DNA of 64,000 nt from Lumbricus rubellus (Eukaryota > Annelida > Clitellata > Crassiclitellata > Lumbricidae): NCBI GenBank assembly GCA_945859605.1, contig OX243825.1:27524754-27588753 (forward strand). Direction: 5' to 3'. A model generated the notes under the pieces. That model saw only the letters and a list, made by a program, of their open reading frames with translations. It searched no databases and was not told where the DNA came from. Below, piece after piece: positions 1 through 11,100 of the stretch (positions are counted from its first letter, which is position 1; every line of letters begins with the position of its first letter). The translations under genes and the position numbers were made by a program.

Positions 1-1688
1 TTTAGACGACAGCTTAAAATGCTGCCATTGCAGTGTGGAAATTAGAAACTTTCTGATGTGAAGGGGCACATCACCTCCCAAAGCTACTGCCCTCTCAGCG
101 CCACGTGCTGTGGAGATATTTCGTCGGATGCTCGATTTTCACTAGAAAAAAACCTCGATTCCCACAAAAGGGACTTGATAAAACACTGGTTATGGGGGGG
201 GGGCGGAGGGGCTAGAGTAAACACTTGTTATTAATTCCGCCAAGACATTTGTCATATCTAAACAAATCGAAAAGGGCATTTTTGAAGTCCTAAACCGTGC
301 TTTTCAGAAGTGTTCATGACTAGCTTGCCTATAGATAGGCCTACAGCTGTCAAACAAGAGCCTGAAACGCGCTCTAGCTGATGTCAAAAGTTAAAAAATT
401 ACGTTGGTTTCTGGGGCTGCGCCCCAGACCCCGCTGGGGGAAAGCTTGCGACGCTCCCCCAGGCCCCCTAGTCAGTATTGGCCTCGTAGGCCTACCCTCG
501 GTACTCGCTGCTTTGCATCTTCGGCGTTTACAATAAAAATTCTGAGCACCCCCCAGGAAAATTTTCTGGTTGCGCCCCTGCATATCGCATAACATTACTC
601 GTTACCATCCGTTTTTCTGTTGAGTAGGAATAACTCCGAATAAGTGAGACGTTCGCAAGTCAACAATAAATTAATTATTATCGTGTGTGTGTGTGCGTGT
701 GTGTACGGCTTTTCTGTCTACAAATATTATTGGATTAGGCCTAGGCCTATTACCTAAAAATATTGAGTTGTTTTTGTGACTGTTGACTTCATGGCGTTAG
801 CCTATATTGCAGGCCGTCTGTTCTGTTAGGATATGTGATTAGGCTACATGTATTTTGTGTTCTTGTGAATTGTTTCAATTGCTTAACTGTAGGCCTGCAT
901 ACACTGTACCAGTAACGGCTGCGGTCTGTCAACCGGATTGTTCAATAAAGGAAATTATTATAATTTATCTGACCCTTTAATAGTTCCAAATACTAGTAGC
1001 CTAATAGGGCCAACTATGCATATAAAGAAAATTATATTTATTGACGATAATGATGTACTGCATCTATTATATAGAACCTAGGTAGGCTAATAGTAATAGG
1101 TATATCTCGAGTAATGACGATTATGCATTAAGAAACTCGTTTCAACTATTCACTTTCAAGTGTTATACACATTGATCATTTCCCGGAAGTAAAAATAACA
1201 GCACATAAGTCGGCAATTAACGTGCCTTACAAAGACAACATTCTCATCATATGAACCAAGTAGCCTAAGTAAATTTTAGACGCTATGCTAATTATTCTTA
1301 GTCAGCCATCAAACGCATTGCTGCAGTTCTTTGATGTTAGTCGATGAATGCCATACATGTGTAGGCCTACCGTAGTCTTAAGTAGATTGACCGACATCAA
1401 CAACACATCAGTTTTGAAGGCAGCAGCTGCTATGCAGAATTGCAGATGAAAGAAGAAGTGATTCGTCATTGGATGAATGCATCAGAAACGACGGTTGCGT
1501 CAGCATGGAGAGCCTTCTTCATCCAATTGCAAACGATGATGACGTGTCTCCTAAAGAACAGGAAATGGATTCTGATTGGTTGGAAATCAGAAACCAATGA
1601 ACCGAATGACTCGATATTTGAAACGGCAATTTAAGTCCGTTGGGCATTGAAAACCCAGATAGATATTCCTTACAGAAATTTGAAACTG
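1..1688. other. Non-coding flank with repeat debris
   Basis: I see no gene here. The stretch holds a GT microsatellite near 683-707, a transposon-terminus fragment at 376-583 (listed separately) and several TAGGCCTA-type palindromes. The open frames of 60-75 codons overlap on opposite strands and show no domain, so I do not call them. Confidence 0.6.
376..583 (+). mobile_element. Terminal fragment of hAT-like element
   Basis: The run containing CTGGGGCTGCGCCCCAGACC, then a C-rich block, CTAGTCAGTAT and CTTCGGCGTTTACAATAAAAA, is the reverse complement of the left end of the transposon at 56801-57030 and of the block at 57286-57545, allowing for divergence. It ends in a GCGCCCCTG-type terminus. 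No target duplication was found. It is probably an old non-autonomous copy of the same or a sister family. Confidence 0.55.
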
Positions 1689-2072
1689 GGTAAACGTGTA
1701 TTTTGGCGTCGTAGATTACTCGGAATTGCATTGAAATTCGAGATTTAAGCGTTGGTCGAACACAATTCGTATTGACGAAAAGAATTCTTGCTAATTAGAA
1801 ATCGGAAGGGGTGAAGATAATTTTTGCTTAAATAAATTGAGATTGATGAGAAGAATCTCGTTGAAATCGAAGCTCGAAGATGATCAATAACTTTTAATTA
1901 AATAGAAATTAATATATTGATGAAAACTAATCGCTGTCTAAATAAAATCTGGATTGATTGTTAAATGCGCTAGCGAGAGAAGTTGGATCGATGAGAAGGA
2001 TTTTCTCCTAGCTTGAAGTTGGCTGATTAAAAATAGCAATGCTACAACGAGAGCTTAATTTCACGTTTATCC
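1689..2072 (+). mobile_element. Non-autonomous TIR element, GGTAAACGTG family
   Basis: The segment opens with GGTAAACGTGTATTTTGGCG and closes with TTTCACGTTTATCC, a degraded copy of the same terminus inverted. The interior is made of diverged ~35-bp units of the AGAAGCTGGATTGATG type, for example near 1800, 1840, 1920 and 1985. Better copies lie at 41770-43823 and 49282-50100. No convincing target duplication is visible at this copy. Confidence 0.5.
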
Positions 2073-2118
2073 CGATGAAGCATTTCCATTTAAATCTTCT
2101 TTGAACTACAGTTAGGTC

Positions 2119-2270
2119 CAGTATGAGAATTGTGGAAAAATAACTGGGGGGGTTGGCCTATGATAAACTTGAAATTTAGGGTATGAAAAACATACTTTAA
2201 CATGGGGCTCTAAAAAAGACTGGGGGGGGTTGAACCCCCCCCCCCAACCCCCCGGCAATTCTCACCCTGG
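2119..2270 (+). mobile_element. 152-bp MITE with near-perfect target duplication
   Basis: Inverted ends CAGTATGAGAATTG and CAATTCTCACCCTG bound a G/C-run-rich core. The flanks AGTTAGGTC (2110-2118) and ACTTAGGTC (2271-2279) agree at 8 of 9 positions, which fits an 8-9-bp target site duplication of a hAT- or MULE-type element. A second copy lies at 34424-34562. Confidence 0.65.
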
Positions 2271-2279
2271 ACTTAGGTC

Positions 2280-3710
2280 TACTCCTTTCACCTTTTAAAA
2301 GCCTTTTTGTTTGACGCGGCAATCGTGAATACACTGGTGCCCTGCGTCTGATTCGCTAAGGACAAAATTATTGTAGCTTGCGATTACAGTTTCATTCAGT
2401 CTTTTATTCATTCATTAATTTTTTCTTTCTTTCTTTCATTCATTCATTCATTCATTCATTCATTCAGACCTTCAAAAATTAATGGAGCATTTTGGTGTTA
2501 AGTTAATTTTAACGACGCTGTTGCATAGTAGGTTTATAATTATTATAGGCTGGCTACTAACACGGTTGTGGCAAGTTGTATCTGGGAAACAATATGGCGT
2601 GCTAATGCGTGTTGAGTTTAAAGTAGCTTGTTACAATTTGTCTGGAGGCCTTTTTGCCTGAGAAAGAGAAACACCTTAATGGTGGCGGGGAGGTATTTGC
2701 CCCTCTAAACCGCCTGCCTCCTGCGCCTATGAAAGCAGTAGTCGAGAAGTATGAGCAGCTTTGCTAAACACTGATGGATGAAGACGCTTAATCATTCTGA
2801 CACGAGCTGTGTATTGGACACATGGAACACAGACAGGCAAACGGCCAGAGAAACAGACAGCCACAGAGACAGGCAGGCAGACAGACAGACAGACAGACAG
2901 GGCGGTGTGAATGACAGCCAGACAAAAGACGGCGGCAGACAGAAGCTGGAATTGGAGAGAAAGATCGATTGGAACTAAGTTTACCCGCAATTGCAGAGGA
3001 AAATCTGGTCAGCATATATTCATACATCTCAGTCTCGTCTTCCATGCATAGCCTACATGTACACACGTATACATGTGTATATATATATACATGTATACAT
3101 GTTTATATGCTATAAACCGTCAAGAAATCTGCGAAAATTGTATTAGAGGAAAAGAGAAACATCTCAGTTTGTTTGTCCTTTCGTTGCGTGTAGCACATAC
3201 GGAATGGACGAGAACGAGCTGGCGAGATTGGTTTAAGGACACAAGGATAGTGTAGACACTGTAGATCGATCTTAAAACATTGCAAGCTTAATCATGCACA
3301 ATAATAGTTTCTTATATTCTCAGCTCTGCGAGTTTTAACAACAGGACCTTTTAGCCGAATTTTGTCCAACTGGCTTAGTTGTAATGCCACATAATTCGTA
3401 CACTTTGTGTTATTCTTAACCCGATCTCACCGTCTTTTGTCGATGGACCAAGATGACGATTCTAAGTGCACTGGAAGCTGAGATAAATTAAAATCTGTAA
3501 ATCGGTCGGCCATTTCGAAAAATGGCTGCCATTGGGGCCAGAGGTCAAATCTGCGATGGCCCTATGGGCAAATCTTTTTCTTATGACATTTTCGTAGTAG
3601 GCCTACGTACCAAATTCCATGCTTGTATCACAAATGAACAATTCCTTCACATTTTCGTTCCAGGCAGCTCCACTAAATCACAAACAATGAACAGTTAAAC
3701 GATCTGCATC
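2280..3710. other. Non-coding region with microsatellites
   Basis: No gene is supported. It contains an ATTC tetranucleotide run (about 2430-2466), an ACAG run (about 2868-2902) and an alternating TA/TG run at 3063-3105. The short open frames on both strands across the ACAG run are repeat translations. Confidence 0.6.
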
Positions 3711-3711
3711 C

Positions 3712-4045
3712 ATCTAGTGAAAACATTTGAATCCCCATCGCCATCTAGTGAAAACATTTGAATCACCATCGCCATCTAGTGAAAACATTTGAATCCCCAT
3801 CGCCATCTAGTGAAAACATTTGAATCACCATCGCCATCTAGTGAAAACATTTGAATCACCATCGCCATCTAGTGAATACATTTGAATCACCATCGCCATC
3901 TAGTGAAAACATTTGAATCACCATCGCCATCTAGTGAATACATTTGAATAACCATCGCCATCTAGTGAATACATTTGAATAACCATCGCCATCTAGTGAA
4001 TACATTTGAATAACCATCGCCATCTAGTGAATACATTTGAATAGC
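3712..4045 (+). repeat. 31-bp minisatellite, about 11 copies
   Basis: The unit reads CATCTAGTGAAAACATTTG followed by AATCACCATCGC, 31 bp, and repeats head to tail. Variants swap AAAACA/AATACA and ATCACC/ATCCCC/ATAACC; the last units share the AATACA plus ATAACC state, so the array grew by local duplication. There are no unique spacers. Confidence 0.9.
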
Positions 4046-4272
4046 CATTGTCATCAGATTTCTGGCGAAAAATTTTGAAAATCAGTAGCCTACCGATCGT
4101 CGCAATCATTCGCTTTGAGAAAAAAAAGCAGGAATGAAATATTCTTATACTAGTGTATAATTAGACTAATACAATAGCAAAAGTCGTATAATATAATTTT
4201 TATTTTGTGCTGCAAACAAGGCCTTTGTGGCATGCCGTATACAAAGGACCACATAAATGTTATCTTATAAAC

Positions 4273-4882
4273 GGTGTCACGACAACTCGTCTAACGACAA
4301 CTCGTCTAACGACAAGTGGTCTCCGGACAATTCGTCTAACGACAACTGGTCTACTGACAACTTATCCAGCGCTTGAGAAATGGAAGCTGGATGATAGTTT
4401 TTAGAGGTGAAATGGAGGTTGGATTGATGAAAAAACGCAAGAGAAATGGAATCTGGATCATGGTTCTCTTGCAGGTGAAATAGAAGCTGGATTGACGAAA
4501 ATAACGCATGATAAATAAAATCTGGATGAAGGTATTTCTAGATCTGAAATGGAAGCAGGATTGATAAGAAAACCGCTTAAGTAATGGAAGCTGGATGATG
4601 GTATTTTTATATATGAAATAGAAGCTGGATTGACTAAAATAACAGGCGAGAAATAGAAGCTGGATGAAGGTATTTTTAGATTTAACGTAGAAATGGGTGC
4701 ATGTTGGAATACATGAATGAAAATCATCAATCCAGCTTCCATTTAAGCAAAAAAACCCTTTTGGTACATCCAGCTTCTATTTCATCAATACTATTTGTCA
4801 GTAGACCAGTTGTCGTTAGACCAATTGTCCGGAGACGAGTTGTCGTTAGACGAGTTGTCGGTAGACCAGTTGTCGTGGAACC
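4273..4882. mobile_element. MULE/hAT-like TIR element with sub-repeat termini (copy 1)
   Basis: The left end GGTGTCACGACAACTCGTC and right end GTTGTCGTGGAACC are inverted repeats about 80 bp long, each built of tandem ACGACAACT(C/G)GTCTA sub-repeats. A perfect 9-bp target duplication CTTATAAAC flanks the element (4264-4272 and 4883-4891). The interior holds alternating ~35-bp AGAAGCTGGATTGATG units and no transposase. The interior matches the element at 44079-44593 in the opposite orientation. A 9-bp duplication and long repeats suit Mutator-like elements; hAT is the alternative. Confidence 0.85.
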
Positions 4883-4929
4883 CTTATAAACATAGCCTAC
4901 ACAGGAGGACTAGGAGTAGGGGTTAAATC

Positions 4930-5684
4930 ATATTATTATTATTATTATTTTTTATTTTTTTTTATTTTTTTTTTTTTACCCGAGGTACCTAGGATCCCTC
5001 GGGATTTACAGAAATTATGCTTGGAGCTGTTTTTGTGTGTTTAGAAGATCAGGCCTCGTCCTCCGCAACAGTATTAAAAGTGCCACGAAATGCTATGGCG
5101 TTGTAGCGCTGGATACAGATAGAAAGGCGCTGGAACAAAAATGTCACCTCCCGCGACTCACCAGAAATGACCGAGAGACGACGTTGGCCAACCTCGCGGA
5201 TGAAACTGAGCCCGGCAGAGTTGATGGGGCCCAGTGTTTCCAGGGCAATGGGAAGAAAGTGGTGTGAAGATGGCAGCCCCACGTACTTCTCGATCTTTCG
5301 TACGGCGGCTTGTTCCGCAGCGGATCCCGCCACATTTGCTGTGTGAGCGATATAGGATGCCGCGCAGGTGTGTACCACCGTGGCATCCCAAGCCAGATGC
5401 TTGCCTGCTGCCCAGGGGATCAGTGTGGCCCCATCAGGTCTCTTGCCGTCTACACGAGATAGACCAGACGGCTCTTTACAACTTGGGACATCGGCTCTCT
5501 GCAACGCCCGCCAGACTATATCATTGATGGCGTGATGACGAAGGGACCGCCCAAAAGCCAATCTACATGCAAGACCGTGTTGGCCATCGGGGCCCACCAG
5601 AGCACCGCAGCCACATTGATGTGGGCTGCAGAGACTCAGACCCAACCGAAGACCAACTGCCACGCGCACTGCCTCGTTATTATA

Positions 5685-5695
<11 letters not shown>
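4930..5695 (-). mobile_element. 5'-truncated LINE, restriction-like-endonuclease type C-terminus
   Basis: A minus-strand frame ending at 5049 carries a zinc-knuckle-like C-x-C-x9-H-x3-C (CGCGALVGPDGQHGLAC), then KRPDGATLIPW and LAWDATVVHT, then AGSAAEQAA, PIALETLGP and LFQRLSICIQR. This is the familiar C-terminus of non-LTR retrotransposons; the CCHC plus R-x-PD plus D arrangement suggests the restriction-like endonuclease of R2/CRE/Hero-type LINEs (my inference). The 5' side is cut off at an ATT microsatellite. The 3' side ends with hairpin CCCGAGG...CCTCGGG (about 4979-5004) and a TTATT/T-rich tail. Confidence 0.7.
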
Positions 5696-5739
<44 letters not shown>

Positions 5740-5741
5740 AT
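5683..5741 (+). repeat. (ATT)n microsatellite
   Basis: An almost pure trinucleotide run abuts the truncated 5' side of the LINE fragment. The polytyrosine and polyisoleucine frames over it are artefacts. Confidence 0.95.
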
Positions 5742-5799
5742 TACTATTATTATAGAACAAAATGTCACAATGTCATCTGCATACATAACTATAAAAACA

Positions 5800-6840
5800 G
5801 ACTGAAATAGGCTACATTATATTCCATTCTATTTTTAAATTTTCATTTATTCTATTGTATCGTAATCTATTTTATTATATTTCACACTGTTCCATTCTAT
5901 TCAATCCTATTCTATATATTCTATTTTATTTCATTCTATTCTATCCTATTTTATTATATATTTCATTCCATTCTATCCCAACCTAGGGCCTATTCTATTT
6001 TATTATATTTCGTTCTATTCTATCAATTCTACGAATAGGTCTACACATTATAATAATGCATGCATGATTGTGGTTTGAGTCGGAATTTTTGTTCTTAATA
6101 AGTTGAAGAAAACAGCTGTAGAGAAAGTAAAAACACAATGAAAAAATCACTTCACATGATTGCTGACAATAATTATTCACATAGATCCTGGAAATTGAGT
6201 GAATCTGTTCAATTGATATGACGTCATTCGCGCCGTCTTTCCTGGCGAAACCTATTCACAGTATTCTCTATTCGCTCTTGTTTCATTCGCTTTCTCTTCT
6301 TTTGTAAATATTAGTCAACAGGTTTCTTTGACATCACCAGATGGAACTCCGTCATTGATCCTCTCTCTATTTGATTCTTGTTTCAACAGTCTCTGTTGTT
6401 AAAAGCCATTACTTGCATGTAACATAACGCGCATGCTATGTTTACCAAACATCTTTTCGTCAATTAGTCAGTTGCTCTTGTTACCATCGAGAGTCAACTT
6501 CCGATTGCAATCTGTTCATGTTACTGTGTGTGTGTGCACACATATTATCGGTGTTCTTTAAAAGCTCTCTTGATTTATCTTACCCTATGAATTTTTTGAA
6601 AAATACGCCGAGTTGAGGTCAAAGGAACAATAATGTGGAGCAGCGTACACGTGTCTTAATTTCACAATAATACAGTACGAATTTCACAATTACAATTACT
6701 AGGCCCATAATTATTGTAGGCCTAGTTAAGCTTGTGAATCTTTTTTAGTGTTAGTGTAGCCTATTATAAGACAATTAGATTATTAAAATTAGAATATTCT
6801 TGATGGTAGTGACAAATACATAGCCTAAACAAAGTGGTAA
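5800..6840. other. AT-rich non-coding DNA with TTCTATTCTA degenerate repeats
   Basis: From about 5818 to 6030 the sequence is a degenerate array of ATTCTATTTTATT-like pentamer multiples. The remainder to 6840 is AT-rich single-copy-looking sequence with no coding signal. Confidence 0.6.
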
Positions 6841-7130
6841 TTATTCTGCTTCGTCTGCCACAAGCCAAAAAAGTCTGGCTAGGGTGAGAATAATACGCCT
6901 ACAGATAGCAGGGCCCACAATGGAAAAGGCTCGGCGCTGTCTTGTGGAAGTGCGAGCTCGAGGAATCAAAAGCCCCCCCCCCCCCCCATTGTCGCAGAGC
7001 GAAGAGCTCGACGGGCTGCAAGGTCGGAGACAGGTTGACAAAGGATAGACAGGTATGATGGAGCACAACAAAGAAGACATCGCCAAACAAGTGCATCGGC
7101 TTGGTAGGAGATGCGCTGTACAGAATAGCC
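6841..7130 (-). mobile_element. CR1/L2/Jockey-type LINE 3' fragment, degraded
   Basis: On the minus strand the frame contains [14 protein letters not shown], the counterpart of the [16 protein letters not shown] block in the better copy at 36385-37125. Upstream homologous residues lie in a neighbouring frame, so it is frameshifted; a run of C residues near 6970-6987 interrupts it. It is a dead fragment. Confidence 0.65.
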
Positions 7131-7496
7131 ATGGCATTTTTAAATGGGAGGAGGCATGGCCGGATTGGCCCACTGGATCCACCCCTGTACAGAATAGCCT
7201 AATATTGCACTCGCACTGGGATTCACTTAAAGGTGTTATTGAGTGAACCTTTGAATGACCTTGAGAACAAGATTTATTGACCTGTGAATAACAAAGTGCC
7301 GCTCTTCTTATTGCTGCGTGCACCAACGCCTCCGCTTCAATGCGTTCGGATATTTAGTTCAGCTCACGATGGTGCGACTACAATTTGCGCCAATTGTGTG
7401 CGCACGTACAAACGTCGCACATGTCAATGGCTCGAGTGCTTATCACAGCTGCACGGCGTATCGTCCAACCAACAGTCTGTCCTACTATACTCGAGT

Positions 7497-7640
7497 GTCG
7501 AGTGTAGTGTCTAGTGTCGAGTGTAGTGTCTAGTGTCGCAACTGTTGATAGAAGAGAATCAATCAAGTGTTGGTGAGTGAGTGAGTGCGTGAGTGAGTGA
7601 GTGAGTGAGTGAGTGAGTGAGTGAGTGCGTAAGTAGGTGG
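7497..7640 (+). repeat. Simple repeats GAGTGTAGTGTC and (GTGA)n
   Basis: Two tandem stretches upstream of the KChIP promoter: GTGTCGAGTGTAGTGTCTA repeats at 7497-7540, then an uninterrupted GTGA tetranucleotide run at about 7573-7630. Confidence 0.9.
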
Positions 7641-7806
7641 CATCGAGTAGACAAAGACTTCAGCAGGCGAACAATGAACGGAAGCTTCGGCTGTGCAGCT
7701 GTTGGGCGTTGCATTGATATCGAAAGAGGCTTTCATCGCAGACGCTCTCGTATCTGCCGTATGAGAGATGAATGACGCGGCATTCTATCGGTGTCTTTAA
7801 TGCGTC

Positions 7807-7835
7807 TATAAATACACGTGTGATGTCGGTCAGTT
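7807..7835 (+). promoter_or_regulatory. Candidate core promoter of the KChIP gene
   Basis: TATAAATA at 7807-7814 is followed 25 bases later by an initiator-like TCAGTTG (7830-7836, A at 7832). This lies about 360 bp upstream of the exon 1 start codon, leaving a plausible 5' leader. The spacing is at the short end of the usual range. Transcript data would decide. Confidence 0.45.
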
Positions 7836-8191
7836 GGCTCTTAGGGATGGAGGTGGTGGTTAGCGAACTCTGAGCACATTAGTGGTAGACTTGGCTTTCG
7901 AGGACAATGTTACTATGAACATTTCCGATGTACGTTCAACATTGGTGTTTAGGAACAGTGTCGTCTTTTAAAGGCATTAATTTAGTGGCGCTGGATTTTT
8001 TGAGGAAGCAATAATTCCTTCATCTAAAGTCAACGAGAGGTGATCCGAAGTTTGTTTGCCATCATTGAGATAATTATTCTGGAAACGTTTGAGTGTCGAT
8101 CGCAGATGAAAATCATGACTGAAATTGTGAATACCAGATTGTGAGTGAATCTGTTCAATTTAAAAACGATCTCGAGAGCTTTTTTGTTGAA

Positions 8192-11100
8192 ATGGGAGCA
8201 ACATTCTCCATCTCGATGAGCGGAAACACAGCACGTGAGTAAAAACTATAGATAGGCCTACGACAATAATAATAATAATTTATTATTACACGATAGGTCT
8301 ACGATACAACGGAGACTCATGATAATTGACAACACAATACAAAACTATACAAAAACATAACAATACAACAAAACATAGGCTACTTGTACAATTCCTCACA
8401 CAATTCAATAGGAATAGCCTTGCAGAATATCATATTTTACCTCAATGATTCATTCATTTTCTTGTTCAATCTCAATTCTTCCATTGCAGTAAGGGCCCAG
8501 CGTTGTTGAGTGGTCTTCCCCTCCCAATCTCTTCATCATTCTGTCTGGTAGTATTTTCGCTGAAGGCAATTAATGGACTGCTTGTTGATGAAGTGTTCTT
8601 CTGTGTGAAATGTGCGTGATTCTTCTAAGTATAAGTAGCGTTAAGTGCTAGATTCAAATAGAATTAACTGAGTATCAATGAAAGATTTCACGAGCATTTA
8701 GGCCCAGTCGTGATTGGCTAGTCTAATATTATCTGACTCTTATAGAGGCCTACTAGTCTATATTTTGTAGGCCTACTGTAAAATCCGACAGTGATTATGC
8801 TAGTCACAAACTTAGGCCTAGTTTATTTCAACTACTCCTATAGACAAATCAGCGACACAGTATTATTGCAAGGGTTAGCAATAAGTGCCTCAAAGACAGT
8901 GTTTCCTTTCGACGTCAAAATTGTCTTAGGAAATAAAAATATGACGTGCCATTCAGGACAAGTTGACCAGCAGGGACGCTATGCGGTTTATTCACGGAAA
9001 CAGGTTGCCTTGATTGGACTTTTTAAAGCTCCTGTTTTGCTTTGTTATTTCTCATGATACATTGTAGGCTATAGGCCTACTGTCTGTCCATTGTTGATTA
9101 TTTAGCAACAATCATTCCAGCAAATGGCATAAGCTTAGTTTTGTGTAGAAATTCGGTGGAATTTATTGAGTAGCCTACTGTCCTATGTTTGCTTTAGGTG
9201 CACCATTCATGTCTACTCTACTTTTATAATAATATTAAATAATGATAATAACAATAATAATAACAACAACAACAATTATGTTGATAAAACAATCTTTTGT
9301 CCATGCCTCTAGCCCTTAAGACCCTCGATCCAATTAATACCGCTGCCGGCCCAAATTTGTTGTGATAATTAGGCCGCAGTCTGGCACAGGTGATTAGCCT
9401 AATTGATAAATGAAGCGTTTACTCGAATGCCATTTAATTGTAGGCCTACATCAGATTGACATTGGAGCTTCCAGATATTTTTGCAGGGGGACAAAACACA
9501 ATGATCACGGCAAATGTTTAGCAAGACGTTGAGGATTGCAAAAGCGGAAATTAAGAAATTGCGTAGCCTATAATTATTATTTTAAGAAAGGTTTCAAAAT
9601 GTAGGCCTAAATATCTCAGTTTAACTCTGTTTATTATAATTATCAGTGTTGCCTTTGGTTTGGATCGACAAAATTTTCTAAAACCAGGAAGTAGAAGCTA
9701 GCAAAATCAATGTCAATTTTTCCAAAGGGTGCTCAAACCTTTTGTATCCATATGTGCGAACACCCGTGCCTCTTGAATATGGTACGGTAGTCTTTACTTT
9801 TCTATTAATTGCATGTTCTTTTGCGGATAGCAGAACATTGCTGTTATCGTCTTTAATTGCGCAATGTACATGTATGTATGATCTTAGAAGACATTGTTCC
9901 CGTTTACGGACGATTAATTCCGATCTGATCCATTGATGATTTATCGATGGATGAACCGTTGACGATCAATCGTCAACTTAGACTTAATCTGATCCGCCTT
10001 TCATCAAGGAATTAATTCCCATATGATTTCTTAAATAATACGATGAACAATTCTTGCGTAACAGCCTTTGAAGTCGGATTTGTATATATCTGCAGATCTG
10101 CTGTCCGAATACTGCTTTCTGTCAGCTGATTTTTGACCGATTGTCTTAAGCGATGCTTTCGCTTTTCATCTGCTCGCTCACTCATTCGCTCACTCACCCA
10201 TCCCCAGTATTCCCCAACCATCCCCTCACTCACTCACGCACTCGCTCACTCACCCACCCACAGCTCAGATATAATTTATTGTTGAAGATTAGAAATCCTG
10301 ATTTCTTTTGTCTGGCTTCGATTAGTATATACACCGTGACTCAAAAAAAGTAAGCCAAATTGTTTTGCATATATCTCTAACACCTGATGACATATCAAGC
10401 TAAAATTTTCCAAATATTTATAGAAGTGGACCAAGAATATGATTCCAAAATTTCATGAAATAAAGTTGAACGGATAAAAAGATATGAATATTTAAACTTC
10501 ATATATGGCCTGAACCAGAGGATAATCGACGTTGCTGTTGCCATTGCAATGGCGCCAGCGCCCTCAGGCTTGCGTGCAAGCAGGAGGGGGACATTTTGAG
10601 CATCTTATTTAATTAAATTATCAAACCATACGGTTGGGGTCATATTGTTAGTTCAATTCTCTACATATCTTGAAAATTTTAGAATGATTAATCATCAGGC
10701 ATTGGAGATAATAGGGAAACAGTTTATCGAATCTGGCAGAAAATTGCTTGTAAACTGCAATTTCGGTATATGAAGTTTAAATATTCCGCTGAGGAAGATT
10801 TCTTTTCGTCAATCTTACTTGTATTCGACCAACGCTGAAACCCATGCAATGGCGAATAACTCAAGAGCACAATATTATTCATAAACTCAGTCAGTAAACT
10901 GCCTCTAAATTGGGCTGGAATTTGGAATTATGCTCCTCAGAAATTTTTACGAAGGTAAAATACACGTTTAGGAGACTAATTTTTGGTTGATTTGTAAGCA
11001 GTTTGTCACGGATCGATGCGCTATATAAAATGCGTTTTTTATTGCTTTAGACTCGGAACTCGAGGATGCAGAGAGTCACGTGACCCGATACAAACCGGAA

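Noticed and set aside
3712..4045. CRISPR-like array (31-bp units; also the 33- and 41-bp arrays)
   Set aside because: Units are contiguous with no unique spacers, and the genome is eukaryotic.
5532..5810. Polytyrosine frame opposite the LINE fragment
   Set aside because: Translation of the ATT microsatellite.
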